Shown here: positions 50,837 to 58,994 of the stretch, in pieces | Layout of the letters: the number at the start of each line of letters is the position of its first letter | Position numbering within the stretch: position 1 is the stretch's first letter | Assembly (NCBI RefSeq): GCF_016598475.1 | Contig: NZ_JAEMUX010000027.1 | Location: 1 to 64,000 of the forward strand | Length of the DNA: 64,000 nt | Source of the DNA: Streptomyces adelaidensis | Lineage (GTDB): Bacteria > Actinomycetota > Actinomycetes > Streptomycetales > Streptomycetaceae | Direction: 5' to 3' | Notes under the pieces: generated by a model | The model's input: only the letters and a program-made list of their open reading frames with translations | Databases searched by the model: none | Told to the model about the DNA's origin: nothing | Translations under genes and position numbers: made by a program

Positions 50837-51070
50837 ATGACCAGCAGCACGGAGACCGGCCACCTGACCGGCACCGCCGACAAGGACTACAACCTGATCT
50901 GGTACGTCGAGGCCTGCCTGGAGAACGCGCTGCGTCTGGAGACCTACATCCAGGACGCGGAGCGGGAGAAGGACACCGAGGTGGTGGAACTGTTCCGCAA
51001 GGCCCAGGCGGACAGCCGCAAGGGCGCGGACCTGGGCAAGCAACTTCTGCGCCGTCGCCTGGACAACTGA
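50837..51070 (+). CDS. Small conserved charged protein, likely stress-induced
   Basis: This is a 77-residue protein: DKDYNLIWYVEACLENALRL, ETYIQDAEREKDTEVVELFR, then DSRKGADLGKQLLRRRL. It is acidic and basic in alternation and predicted helical, and it is well conserved among streptomycetes in my recollection. The function is unknown. GGAGGAGGAG is six bases before ATG 50837. A SigB-type promoter match lies directly upstream, so it may belong to the stress regulon. Confidence 0.75.
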   Translation: MTSSTETGHLTGTADKDYNLIWYVEACLENALRLETYIQDAEREKDTEVVELFRKAQADSRKGADLGKQLLRRRLDN

Positions 51071-51506
51071 CGAGGCTGACGCCGTCCCGCACCGGGACAG
51101 GGCGCGCGCGTCCGGGTGAGGCCGGTGGGGCGGGCTTCAGACCCGGCCCCTCTCCCGGGCCGCGCGCGAGACCCGTCCGGGCCCGGGAGACGGGCCCGGA
51201 CGCGCACGTCGCTGCGGGGAGGCCACGCCCATGACCTACCGGACTGTCGGACATCGGATCACTCCCTTCGCCCGGGCCGGCAGGAGGAGGTCGGCCCTCC
51301 GCAACCAGCCGAAGCACGGCCGTGCCGCGCGCACCTGAGTCGTCACCCTGTGCTCTCGGGGTGACCAGGAGTGTTCGTTCCTCGACCTGCGGGGTGCGGG
51401 CCGCTCCGCCCACCCAGCGCCATTGTGGGCACGGCGGAGGCCGTCACGCGAGCCGACAGGAAGGACCGCTCCCTCGCGGCCGTCCCACACGTTCTCCGGC
51501 CGAGGA
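51071..51506. other. Non-coding or undetermined region
   Basis: In this 436-bp stretch I see no frame with both coding bias and a recognisable product. Short runs of GGCCCGGGAGACGGGCCC-type inverted repeats near 51176-51197 could terminate the small gene upstream. Long antisense frames here are GC-bias artefacts. Confidence 0.4.
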
Positions 51507-52028
51507 TCAGACCAGCTGTCGCAACCACGAGTCGAGGGCTGTGAAGTCGCTGTCGGCCAGACCACGGCGGGGATCGACACGATGGAGCAGGGCTTGTCCC
51601 CGGTGGTGGGCAGCGACCCAGGCCCGATCGGTGCCGGTGACCTCGTCGTCGACCCAGGCGAACGGGCGCCCCGCAGCCCGGGCGACCAGTGCGCGGGTCT
51701 TCCAGTGCAGACCATTGCGCTCGTCCTGGTCGTCGAGGTCGGACGGCTCCGGCCAGATCACCACGGGCAGCTGCGGCAGACCGAGGAGGGGGGCGATGCA
51801 CTCGTTCGCGTCAGCCATCCACGTCGTCGCCCAGACCACCTCGCACGGGAGCGCCGCCAGCCGGGGTCCGTGCTCGGGATTGATCCTGCTCAGGAGCGGA
51901 TTGACGTGGGCGCCAAGCGGTTCGGGGCCCGTCGCCCAGGTCGGATACCGCTGGGACGCCGCGCCGAATGGGATGAGAGGTCCGTCGACATCGAGAAACA
52001 GCAACGGACGCTGTGCGGAGCCGGTCAC
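51507..52028 (-). CDS. HAD-like domain protein
   Basis: This is a 173-residue protein of the HAD superfamily. Motif I is LLFLDVDGPLIPFG (DxDG), and motif II is WATTWMADANECI. Motif IV-like acidic residues are in FAWVDDEVTGTDRAW. The pattern matches the small HAD proteins of actinobacteria that may dephosphorylate an unknown small molecule. GTG 52028 lies six bases after TATCGT, suggesting a leaderless transcript. The longer in-frame extension upstream is unlikely. Confidence 0.78.
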   Translation of the reverse strand: MTGSAQRPLLFLDVDGPLIPFGAASQRYPTWATGPEPLGAHVNPLLSRINPEHGPRLAALPCEVVWATTWMADANECIAPLLGLPQLPVVIWPEPSDLDDQDERNGLHWKTRALVARAAGRPFAWVDDEVTGTDRAWVAAHHRGQALLHRVDPRRGLADSDFTALDSWLRQLV

Positions 52029-52174
52029 GGGAGCACGATAGCGACAGACCCCGACGGGCATCGCCTCGACGGCCGAGGCCCCGCGACCGACCGCCGCGCA
52101 GGCTCTCCGAGCCGAGCGCGTCCGGCTGGGAATCGCCCGGGATGGGCTTCGGCCACGCAGAGCGTAGGAGAGAG

Positions 52175-52330
52175 TCAGCTTGTCGCCCGCCTCGGGCGAG
52201 AGATCGCGAGACCGTCGCCCTCGCCACGCACATCCCCGAGCAGCCGGTAGAGCTCGGCCGCACGCCGGAACAACTCCAGCTCCCGCTCCGGATCGGGATC
52301 CGGCGGTTCGTCGTTCGACGCCCCCGACGA
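52175..52330 (-). pseudogene. Tetratricopeptide-like fragment
   Basis: A frame contains PDPERELELFRRAAELYRLL, then GDVRGEGDGLAI, typical of one TPR helix pair in Streptomyces regulators. The flanking residues are not protein-like. It appears to be a short remnant of a TPR protein. Confidence 0.35.
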
Positions 52331-52484
52331 GCGCGCCTCGAGGAACCGGGCGGGCAAGAGCCTGCCGCGCGTCAGGGCCGGTTCGCCTCGATCGCGTCCA
52401 AATCCCACCCGCCCCACCTGTCTCCTCAGCACCCTCAGCACCCTGCCCCTCTCCGCCTTCTCCGCACCCTCGCGGCAGGACGGC

Positions 52485-53393
52485 TCAGCGTTCCTTACGG
52501 GCTCTCCGCCGAGCGCCCAGCATCACTCGCAGCGAGCCCATCACCGGCGGTGACGCCGACCCGCGCAGCAACCGGGCGCCACGAGCGAGCGCCGCATCCG
52601 CGGTCAACAGCTCGATCTCGACGACCGCCTCCAACAACACCCCGTTGGGGTTGGCGGTGAGGGCGGGCAGCTTCCTGGCCGTCAGCAAGGAGGCGCGGGC
52701 CGCTTCGAGCTGGCACCCCACCAACTCCCGTACGCCCGACGAGTCGCGCCCCTCCGCGAGGTCGCCCTCCGTCACCGAGAAGCGTTCCAACGCGTCGGCC
52801 GGGAGGCCCAGGCGCCCTTCCGCCAGATCCTCGGCGAGGTCGTTGACGAAGTCCAGCCGCTGGCTGCCGTCGATGAACGTCCGGCATCCCGTCCGGAAGT
52901 CACCGCCGTCGTGCTCCGGGCCCAGCAGGGACGCGACCAGCATGAAGGCGGGCAGCGAGTAGGCGTCCACATAGGCCTGATAGTCGGCCTCGGTGGCGAA
53001 GCCGGCGAACTCCAACTCGGCGGTGGCGGTGGACAAGTACTCCTCCACCACCTGCCGGAGCCGCGGGTACGCCTCCGTGGTGTGCAGCAGCGTACGGATC
53101 AGCGGGTCGTCGCTCACCCCGGTGTCCAGCGCCTTGCGCACCCCCTGCTCCCATGACGCCCACGCGGAGACCCGCTGCGGCTTCGGGCCGGTGTCCAGGA
53201 GGTTGTCCCCGTGATGCATCACGGCCGTCGCCGCCACCACATGGGGCAGGACCGCCTGCGGCAACAACAGCCGGGCCGCGAGATACGAGGCACGCCGAAA
53301 ACGCGCCACCGACTCCCGCTGGGCGCCGTAGTCCCGCCGCAGCTCCGGCTCCCGGATCCCCGCAGCGTCCAAACTCTGATTCCACGCGCTCAT
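52485..53393 (-). CDS. Squalene/phytoene synthase family protein
   Basis: This is a 302-residue all-helical protein of the trans-isoprenyl diphosphate head-to-head synthase superfamily. The first Asp-rich motif is MHHGDNLLDTG (variant, DNLLD), and the second is RLDFVNDLAEDLAEGRLGLP (NDxxED). The entry RVARFRRASYLAARLLLP and YxAYVDAYSLP-like VDAYSLPAFMLVASLLGPE also match. It is not next to carotenoid or hopanoid genes, so its product is unknown. ATG 53393. Minus strand, alone. Confidence 0.85.
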   Translation of the reverse strand: MSAWNQSLDAAGIREPELRRDYGAQRESVARFRRASYLAARLLLPQAVLPHVVAATAVMHHGDNLLDTGPKPQRVSAWASWEQGVRKALDTGVSDDPLIRTLLHTTEAYPRLRQVVEEYLSTATAELEFAGFATEADYQAYVDAYSLPAFMLVASLLGPEHDGGDFRTGCRTFIDGSQRLDFVNDLAEDLAEGRLGLPADALERFSVTEGDLAEGRDSSGVRELVGCQLEAARASLLTARKLPALTANPNGVLLEAVVEIELLTADAALARGARLLRGSASPPVMGSLRVMLGARRRARKER

Positions 53394-53478
53394 GCGCTGA
53401 TCGTAGGCGGGACGATCGCACGAGCCGCACACGTACGGTTGGCCGGCCGCACATCGACGCGCCGGGTCGTCAGGCCGC

Positions 53479-54129
53479 TCAGGCGTTCTCGTCCTCGATG
53501 TCCTCGATGTCCTCGACGGCCAGGGCGGCCAACTGACGGGCCGTCTGCTGGATCTGCTCGTGCTGCTTGCTGTCGGTCTCCACCCGGTAGGCGCCCAACT
53601 CGATGCGGATGGAAACGTTCCCGCTGCGGACGAACATGCCGTGCGTGGATCCCGCCCATGTCTCCACTGCCTCGTCGCCGACACCGGACAGCTTCTCGAC
53701 GTCTATGAAGGAGTTCTCGGCGTGGGCGGTCCAGTCGTCCTGCTCGGCTTCGGCGGCCGCCCGGCCCGAGGTGGTGGTCGTCGCCGTGTGCAGGAGGTAC
53801 CTCACGTCCAGGTGGAGGTCGGCCATTTCGTTCGATGTCCACCTCGTCCAACTGCTGGCGGGATAGTTGTATCCCGTCTGCTTGGTGAGAGCATCGCCGA
53901 GCCCGCCCGCCTTCTGGTCCTTGTGGTCAAGGAGGGCGTCGCTGCGGGGCAGTTCGGTGTAGGGGTCGTCGCGGCCCTGGTAGATCGGCATGAGGGCGGA
54001 CCAGCCGCCCCACCCCACGCCGGCCACGACGACCGGCGCGATGACGAGGAGAACGATTCTCCTGCCGCGTCGCTTCCGGCGTGGACCGGTTGCGGGCGCC
54101 GCTGCCGCCTTGTGGTCGTCAACAGACAT
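53479..54129 (-). CDS. Single-pass membrane protein of unknown function
   Basis: This is a 216-residue protein. A basic N-terminus (ATGPRRKRRGRR) precedes one helix (IVLLVIAPVVVAGVGWGGW). The extracytoplasmic domain of about 160 residues has no recognised family (ASSWTRWTSNEMADLHLDVR, AVETWAGSTHGMFVRSGNVS). The acidic tail (VEDIEDIEDENA) contains a short repeat. GGGGGAT lies seven bases before ATG 54129. The general plan resembles lipoprotein-like or sensor-domain proteins of Streptomyces. Confidence 0.6.
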   Translation of the reverse strand: MSVDDHKAAAAPATGPRRKRRGRRIVLLVIAPVVVAGVGWGGWSALMPIYQGRDDPYTELPRSDALLDHKDQKAGGLGDALTKQTGYNYPASSWTRWTSNEMADLHLDVRYLLHTATTTTSGRAAAEAEQDDWTAHAENSFIDVEKLSGVGDEAVETWAGSTHGMFVRSGNVSIRIELGAYRVETDSKQHEQIQQTARQLAALAVEDIEDIEDENA

Positions 54130-54309
54130 GGCGTATCCCCCATTCGCGCACCGCGGGGCCGTCGTCCACGGCGGGCGGGGCGGGACGGCCCAGCTCTGCG
54201 TCCTACGTCTCAGCTGGAACACGCCAAACCTAGCGCAACGACGCACCGCCCCAAGGAACTTGAGCGCCGTGCACAGGCGCCACGCCCCGCTCGGCGGACA
54301 GCGCCGGTG

Positions 54310-55728
54310 TCAGCGGCCCTTGCGTACCCGGGCCGCCGCGCGGGCTTCCGCGGTCTTGCGGGCCTCGGCGGTTTTGCGGGACTCCTTCGCGGGACGGCCC
54401 GGGTGGGTGCCGATGCCGCGGAAGGGGGCGTTGCCGCCGCTGCTCCTCACCGGGCTCGGCGGGCGTTTCGCGCCGGTGATCGTGGTCAACTGCTGGTCTC
54501 CGGAGCGTACTTGGGTGACCGTCGGGCGGATCCCGGCCTCGGACATCATCCGGTTCACATCACGCCGCTGGTTGGGGGTGACCAGGGTGACCACGTTCCC
54601 GGACTCGCCGGCGCGCGCGGTGCGCCCGCCGCGGTGCAGATAGTCCTTGGCGTCGGCGGGGGGGTCGACATTGACGACGAGGTCGAGTGCGTCGATGTGA
54701 ATGCCCCGCGCCGCGACATTGGTGGCCACCAGCACGGTGATCTCACCGTCCTTGAACTGGCCCAGCGTGTGGGTGCGCTGCGGCTGCGACTTCCCGCTGT
54801 GCAGGGCACCGGCCCGTACGCCGCTGGCCCGCAGATGACGGGCGAACTGGTCCACTCCGGCCTTGGTGTCCAGGAACATCAGCACCCGGCCGTCCCGCGC
54901 GGCGATCTCGGTCGCGGTCGCGTACTTGTCGGCGGCATGGATGTTCAGTACGTGGTGGTCCATCGTGGTGACCGAGCCCGCGACCTGGTCGACCGAGGCG
55001 AGCACCGGGTCGTGCAGGTAGCTCCGCACCAGCTGGTCGACGTCACGGTCGAGCGTGGCCGAGAACAGCAGCCGCTGGCCGTCGCCGCGGACCTGGTCCA
55101 GGATCTCCGAGACCTGCGGCAGGAACCCCAGGTCGCACATCTGGTCGGCCTCGTCCAGCACCGTGATCCGCACCTGGTTCAGGTGGCAGTCCCGGCGCGA
55201 CACCAGGTCCGCCAGCCGCCCCGGTGTCGCGATGACCACCTCGGCGCCGGTGCGCAGCAGCGCCGACTGCCGGTTGATCGACAGTCCGCCGACCACCGTC
55301 GCCAGCCGCACCTTCAGAGCCTGCGCGTACGGCTCCAGCGCGTCGCTCACCTGCTGTGCGAGTTCCCGGGTCGGCACCAGGACCAGCGCGAGCGGCCGCT
55401 TCGACTCCGCTCGCCGGCCTGCCGTACGGACGAGCAGCGCGAGCCCGAAAGCCAGCGTCTTGCCGGAGCCGGTCCGTGCGCGGCCGAGGACGTCGCGGCC
55501 GGCCAGGGCGTTGGGCAGCGTCGCCGCCTGGATCGGGAACGGCTCCGTCACCCCGAGGCCGGTCATCGCCTTCACGAGTTCCGGCGGCAGCCCGAGCACG
55601 TCGAACGACGTGGCCGGCGGCAGCTCCGGGGACTCCGATTGAGGCGCCGGGAGTCCGTCCTGCGGCGCTGTCGCCCGCTGGGGGCGGCCGTCAGGGGAGG
55701 GGCCGGAGGCCGACGGCTTCGCGTTCAT
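54310..55728 (-). CDS. DEAD-box RNA helicase (RhlE/CsdA-like)
   Basis: This is a 472-residue ATP-dependent RNA helicase. The motifs are a Q motif region (GVTEPFPIQAATLP), I ARTGSGKT, Ia PTRELAQQ, II LDEADQM, III SATL, IV-V LVATNVAARGIHID and VI HRGGRTARAG. The C-terminal tail is basic, with KTAEARKTAEARAAARVRK, which may bind RNA. ATG 55728 has GGAAGG seven bases upstream. Its leader contains an 11-bp hairpin, a pattern common in cold-shock genes. Expected roles are mRNA decay, ribosome assembly and cold adaptation. Confidence 0.93.
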   Translation of the reverse strand: MNAKPSASGPSPDGRPQRATAPQDGLPAPQSESPELPPATSFDVLGLPPELVKAMTGLGVTEPFPIQAATLPNALAGRDVLGRARTGSGKTLAFGLALLVRTAGRRAESKRPLALVLVPTRELAQQVSDALEPYAQALKVRLATVVGGLSINRQSALLRTGAEVVIATPGRLADLVSRRDCHLNQVRITVLDEADQMCDLGFLPQVSEILDQVRGDGQRLLFSATLDRDVDQLVRSYLHDPVLASVDQVAGSVTTMDHHVLNIHAADKYATATEIAARDGRVLMFLDTKAGVDQFARHLRASGVRAGALHSGKSQPQRTHTLGQFKDGEITVLVATNVAARGIHIDALDLVVNVDPPADAKDYLHRGGRTARAGESGNVVTLVTPNQRRDVNRMMSEAGIRPTVTQVRSGDQQLTTITGAKRPPSPVRSSGGNAPFRGIGTHPGRPAKESRKTAEARKTAEARAAARVRKGR

Positions 55729-55764
55729 GGGGAACCTTCCTGGTCTGGCGCCCGGAACGCGCCG

Positions 55765-55819
55765 GGGCCCGTACCCCTTGGTACGGGCCCTGGTGGTGTC
55801 GAAGCGTGCCCCCATTTTA
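55765..55819 (-). promoter_or_regulatory. Promoter and hairpin in the helicase leader
   Basis: On the minus strand TAAAAT (55814-55819) is a strong -10 for this genome. The expected leader of about 80 bases folds into a perfect 11-bp hairpin (55765-55775 with 55780-55790) with a 4-base loop. Cold-shock helicase genes often carry structured leaders, so this may control translation or stability. Confidence 0.55.
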
Positions 55820-55945
55820 CCAGCGGCCGCCCCGAGCCCTGCCGCCCCGACCGCCGCGGCCCAGAGGCCCGCCGGTCCGACCGCCGGTCCGGTCGGCCTC
55901 GGACCGTCCGGGCGGCGCGTCCGGTCGGCCCCTCCGGCCCGCCGA

Positions 55946-56860
55946 TCAGAAGCTGCCGTAGTTGACCTGCCACGTCGGCAGGCCCATGCGGCGCCACACG
56001 GCGACGACGCGGTCGCGGTCGTCGAGGGAGACCCGGACCGCGAAGCGGTGGCGCACATGCCGGTCGAACAGCTCGGCCTTCACCACGTCGTCGCGGCGGT
56101 GGTCGCCGGCGGCCCGCATCCACAGCTCGTCGTACGGGACCTCGTGCGCGCGCAACCATGCCTCAGTCCGCTCGCGATGCTCCTCACCCCGCCCGGAGAG
56201 CAGGACCACGACATCGCCGTCGGCGCTGCGGAAGGAGCTCAGCGCCCCGCGCACCGACACGTTGAGCAGATCCTCCCCGCAGCGCGTGAAGTCGTACGGG
56301 CTCCGGGCGCCCCGGAGGGCGAGCGTGCCGTCGATGTCACACATGACCGCCGAGGGAAGCGCCGGGTCGGCGGTGTACGGCTCGACGGAGGGCTCGTCGT
56401 TCAGCCACTGCGCGGTGAGCCGCCAGCCGCCACCGCGGGACTTGGTGTGCTTGTCGGCGAGGAGCCGGATGATCTCCTCGCCGACCGACCTCTCCCGCTC
56501 GGCGTCGCGCCGTACGCACTCCTCCACCGGCACGTCGGTGAAGTCGTGCACGACGAACGTGGCCTGACCCGCCACCGCGGCCTTCAGCCGCTTCGGGATG
56601 TGCGGTGTCATGTGGGTGTTGTCCACCACGACATCGAAACCGCCGTCGACGGCCGCCCGCACCGCCGCGTCCTGGATGGCCAGCACGGTCTGCTCGTGCG
56701 CGTGCGACCGGCCCCGCTCGGGCGCCGGGATGTCGAGCATCGCCCGCAGATCGTCGAGGTTGACGCGGCGCATCCGGCCCTCGGACTCCGCCTGCAGCCT
56801 GCGCGCGGCGGTCGTCTTTCCCGAGGCCGGAAGCCCCGTCATGACGTGTACTACGGGCAC
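55946..56860 (-). CDS. T4 Pnkp-like polynucleotide kinase/3'-phosphatase
   Basis: This is a 304-residue end-healing enzyme with the same size and order as T4 Pnkp (301 residues). The N-terminal kinase has P-loop GLPASGKTT (Lys15, Thr16) and VNLDDLRAML (Asp36/37, Arg39), which corresponds to the T4 Asp35/Arg38 pair. The C-terminal HAD phosphatase has MCDIDGTLALRG (Asp175, Asp177), VVVLLSGRG and later acidic residues. It would phosphorylate RNA 5'-OH and remove 3'-phosphate or 2',3'-cyclic phosphate ends. It begins two bases after the RNA ligase gene, so both form an RNA-repair operon. Confidence 0.9.
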   Translation of the reverse strand: MPVVHVMTGLPASGKTTAARRLQAESEGRMRRVNLDDLRAMLDIPAPERGRSHAHEQTVLAIQDAAVRAAVDGGFDVVVDNTHMTPHIPKRLKAAVAGQATFVVHDFTDVPVEECVRRDAERERSVGEEIIRLLADKHTKSRGGGWRLTAQWLNDEPSVEPYTADPALPSAVMCDIDGTLALRGARSPYDFTRCGEDLLNVSVRGALSSFRSADGDVVVLLSGRGEEHRERTEAWLRAHEVPYDELWMRAAGDHRRDDVVKAELFDRHVRHRFAVRVSLDDRDRVVAVWRRMGLPTWQVNYGSF

Positions 56861-56862
56861 GG

Positions 56863-58071
56863 TCAGTTCTCCTCGTCGGTCTTGAACGGGTCGGATGCCT
56901 CCGGCCGGGTGGAACGGTAGGTCACGAGCTCGGTCGGGCGCCCGTCCAGGCGCAGGAACATGGCGGGGCGCAGGGCCGCGTCGGGCAGCGCTCGCACGGC
57001 GCGGGCGAAGGCCCCCCGGTCACCGACGAGAGGGGCAAGCGACCGGAACGCCTCGTCGATCGCGCCTTCGCGGTCGGCCACCTGCTTGTCGATGCCCGCG
57101 ATGACACCGCGCACCCAGGCGTCGAACTCGTCGGGCACCTGCTCGAGCAGCGCGTCCAGGGGCCTGCCGTCGGAGGCGCCGATGTCCTCGGCCGAGCAGC
57201 CGAGCGCCTGGGCCACCTGCTTGGCGGGCAGGCCCGCGAACCGCTGGATGCCGTGACCACGCCAGATGTCCCGCTCGGTCACGCCGGTGAGCACCTTGTG
57301 GAGCCGGACATACTCGGAGAACTTCGCCTTGGCCCGGACACCCGAGGCGAAGCGCAGCACGAAGCCCTCCGCGTCGGTGCCCGTGGCGGCCTCGCCGCCG
57401 GGCCGCCGGTTGGTCTCGGCCATGGCCAGCAGCTCGGCGAGCGGCATCGCGGGCCAGACGGTGACGACCGAGCCGATGCCGCTCCAGCCGGTCGCGGCCT
57501 CGGACAGGGCGACCTCGGTGCCGTCCTTGGCGAACGCGGCCAGCAGCACCACGTCCCGGCGGTCGCCGTAGTCGACGACGATGCGGTTCTGCGGGTACAG
57601 GATCTCGGCTAGGTAGGTCACCCCGGGAACGAGGCCGGACGTGTCCTTCCCGTCGAGCAGCCGCTGCGCCCAGGTGGCCTGCGTGCTGATGAACGACCCC
57701 TTGGACGCCACCCGCCAACGGCCGGCGTAGTGGAACACCACGGCCAGGCTGCCGTCGACCTTGTCGTACACCTCGAACGGCTCGTCGGGGAGGCGGGACG
57801 CGTACGGCTGACCGGCCTCGTGCTCACCGACGTTGAAGAACTTCGGCAGCGGCAGCGCGACGATCTCACCGGTGCCGTCGTCGGCCACGAGGCCGCGGCA
57901 GCGTGTGGTCACCCGGTTCCACACCCGCTCGTACTGGCATGTCCTCGTGTACGTGTAGATGGACAGCGGCAGTTCCGGGTGCGGCTTGCGCGTGACATGC
58001 CCCGCGTCGAGCGCCGCCGCCAACTCCTGCGGCGGCAGCAACTCATGAAGAGTCAGGTGGGCCTGGCTCAT
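56863..58071 (-). CDS. T4 Rnl1-like RNA ligase
   Basis: This is a 402-residue ATP-dependent RNA ligase. Motif I is VYDKVDGSLAVVF with the AMP-accepting Lys104 (T4 Rnl1 Lys99). Upstream, TTRCRGLVAD holds the conserved Arg. Motif IV is EGFVLRFASG, and motif V is AKFSEYVRLHK. A C-terminal helical domain of about 130 residues follows, as in Rnl1 where it recognises tRNA. It should seal RNA ends made ready by the adjacent Pnkp-like enzyme. ATG 58071 follows GGGGAGG. It is the first gene of the operon and diverges from a toxin-antitoxin pair. Confidence 0.9.
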   Translation of the reverse strand: MSQAHLTLHELLPPQELAAALDAGHVTRKPHPELPLSIYTYTRTCQYERVWNRVTTRCRGLVADDGTGEIVALPLPKFFNVGEHEAGQPYASRLPDEPFEVYDKVDGSLAVVFHYAGRWRVASKGSFISTQATWAQRLLDGKDTSGLVPGVTYLAEILYPQNRIVVDYGDRRDVVLLAAFAKDGTEVALSEAATGWSGIGSVVTVWPAMPLAELLAMAETNRRPGGEAATGTDAEGFVLRFASGVRAKAKFSEYVRLHKVLTGVTERDIWRGHGIQRFAGLPAKQVAQALGCSAEDIGASDGRPLDALLEQVPDEFDAWVRGVIAGIDKQVADREGAIDEAFRSLAPLVGDRGAFARAVRALPDAALRPAMFLRLDGRPTELVTYRSTRPEASDPFKTDEEN

Positions 58072-58163
58072 GTGTTCCTCCCCTTGCTGGTCCCTGATTG
58101 TCACGTGGGCAAGGGCCCGTGAACAGCGATTTTCTCTCGGCCCCGGAGGCACGCCGGTCCCCT

Positions 58164-58185
58164 GCTGGTACCAGCTGTTACCATC
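58164..58185 (+). promoter_or_regulatory. Operator/promoter of the antitoxin-toxin pair
   Basis: The 12-bp palindrome GCTGGTACCAGC (58164-58175) is followed by TGTTACCA, a partial repeat of its core TGGTACCA. Both lie immediately before the antitoxin ATG 58192. This is a typical position for autoregulation by a ribbon-helix-helix antitoxin. Confidence 0.55.
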
Positions 58186-58191
58186 GGGGGC

Positions 58192-58431
58192 ATGGCGAAG
58201 ACACAGGCGGGCTGGCGGGTCGACGAGGAGATCGTGGAGCTGGCCAAGGCCCGTGCCAAGGACCGGGGTCTGACCGTCGGCGAGTACGTCGCCGCCCTCG
58301 TGCTGGACGACGCCGAAGGGCTGCGCCGCCGAGGCCTGGACGCGGCACGGCGATTCCTCGACGAGCACCAGTCGGTGTTCGACGAGGCCGAGGACGCCGA
58401 TCGTCATGTCCGCGGGGCGCACGCCGCGTAA
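58192..58431 (+). CDS. Ribbon-helix-helix-like antitoxin
   Basis: This is a 79-residue protein: MAKTQAGWRVDEEIVELAKA, RAKDRGLTVGEYVAALVLDD. The pattern (short beta strand, two helices) fits a ribbon-helix-helix DNA-binding antitoxin, with an acidic C-terminal helix (DEHQSVFDEAEDADR) for toxin binding. Its stop and the next start overlap as TAATG. A palindrome just upstream would be its operator. It is divergent from the RNA repair operon, 120 bp apart. Confidence 0.75.
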   Translation: MAKTQAGWRVDEEIVELAKARAKDRGLTVGEYVAALVLDDAEGLRRRGLDAARRFLDEHQSVFDEAEDADRHVRGAHAA

Positions 58432-58808
58432 TGGATGTCCACGCCGATGTCCCCTGGATCCTTCAGGTCGTGGAGATCGCGGGAGCCGGTGATCCGGCCC
58501 CCGACGACTACGGCGTGCCGGTGGCCGCGGTCGCCTGCCACAAAGCCGAACTGCTGGAACAGCCCGTCTATGACGGCCCCAACGCCCGCGCCGCCGCCCT
58601 GATGCACGTCCTCGGCCGCTGCCGCTGGCTGGAGCGCTCCAACATGGCCGTGGCCGCCGCCACCGGCGTCATGTACCTGGAGGCCTCCGGAATCCCGGTC
58701 AAACCCACCCGCGAGGACGCCGTCGCCCTGCGCGACCTGCTACGCGACCCCGCCTGCACCGCCCCGAGGATCGCCGCCCTGCTCCGCACCTGGCCGCGAG
58801 CGACCTGA
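58431..58808 (+). CDS. Fic/Doc-like toxin with a degenerate active motif
   Basis: This is a 125-residue protein of the death-on-curing-like group used as toxin in Streptomyces pairs. The shared core is VYDGPNARAAALMHVLGRCR, WLERSNMAVAAATGVMYLEA and VALRDLLRDP. The canonical Fic motif HxFx(D/N)(G/A)N(G/K)R is not present; only the SN of LERSN remains at the corresponding helix start. It may have another activity or none. It overlaps the antitoxin by one base. Confidence 0.7.
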   Translation: MDVHADVPWILQVVEIAGAGDPAPDDYGVPVAAVACHKAELLEQPVYDGPNARAAALMHVLGRCRWLERSNMAVAAATGVMYLEASGIPVKPTREDAVALRDLLRDPACTAPRIAALLRTWPRAT

Positions 58809-58994
58809 ACCCCGGTCGTCGTGCCTCCGCGTCCCCAAGTGTCCGAGATTCGATGAACCGTGTAACCGTACGAGACGTACTCCTGAGCGATCCCGGCTGA
58901 TCTCGGCGTGACCGCGGCCGTCCGGCCCGGGCGTCCGAGGGCGCCAGCCGCGGTCGGTGTATCGGCGGTGCGGAACAGGGAGGAGGCCGGTCTC

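Noticed and set aside
53560..55965. 801-residue + frame opposite the helicase
   Set aside because: Antisense artefact; the minus frame has every DEAD-box motif.
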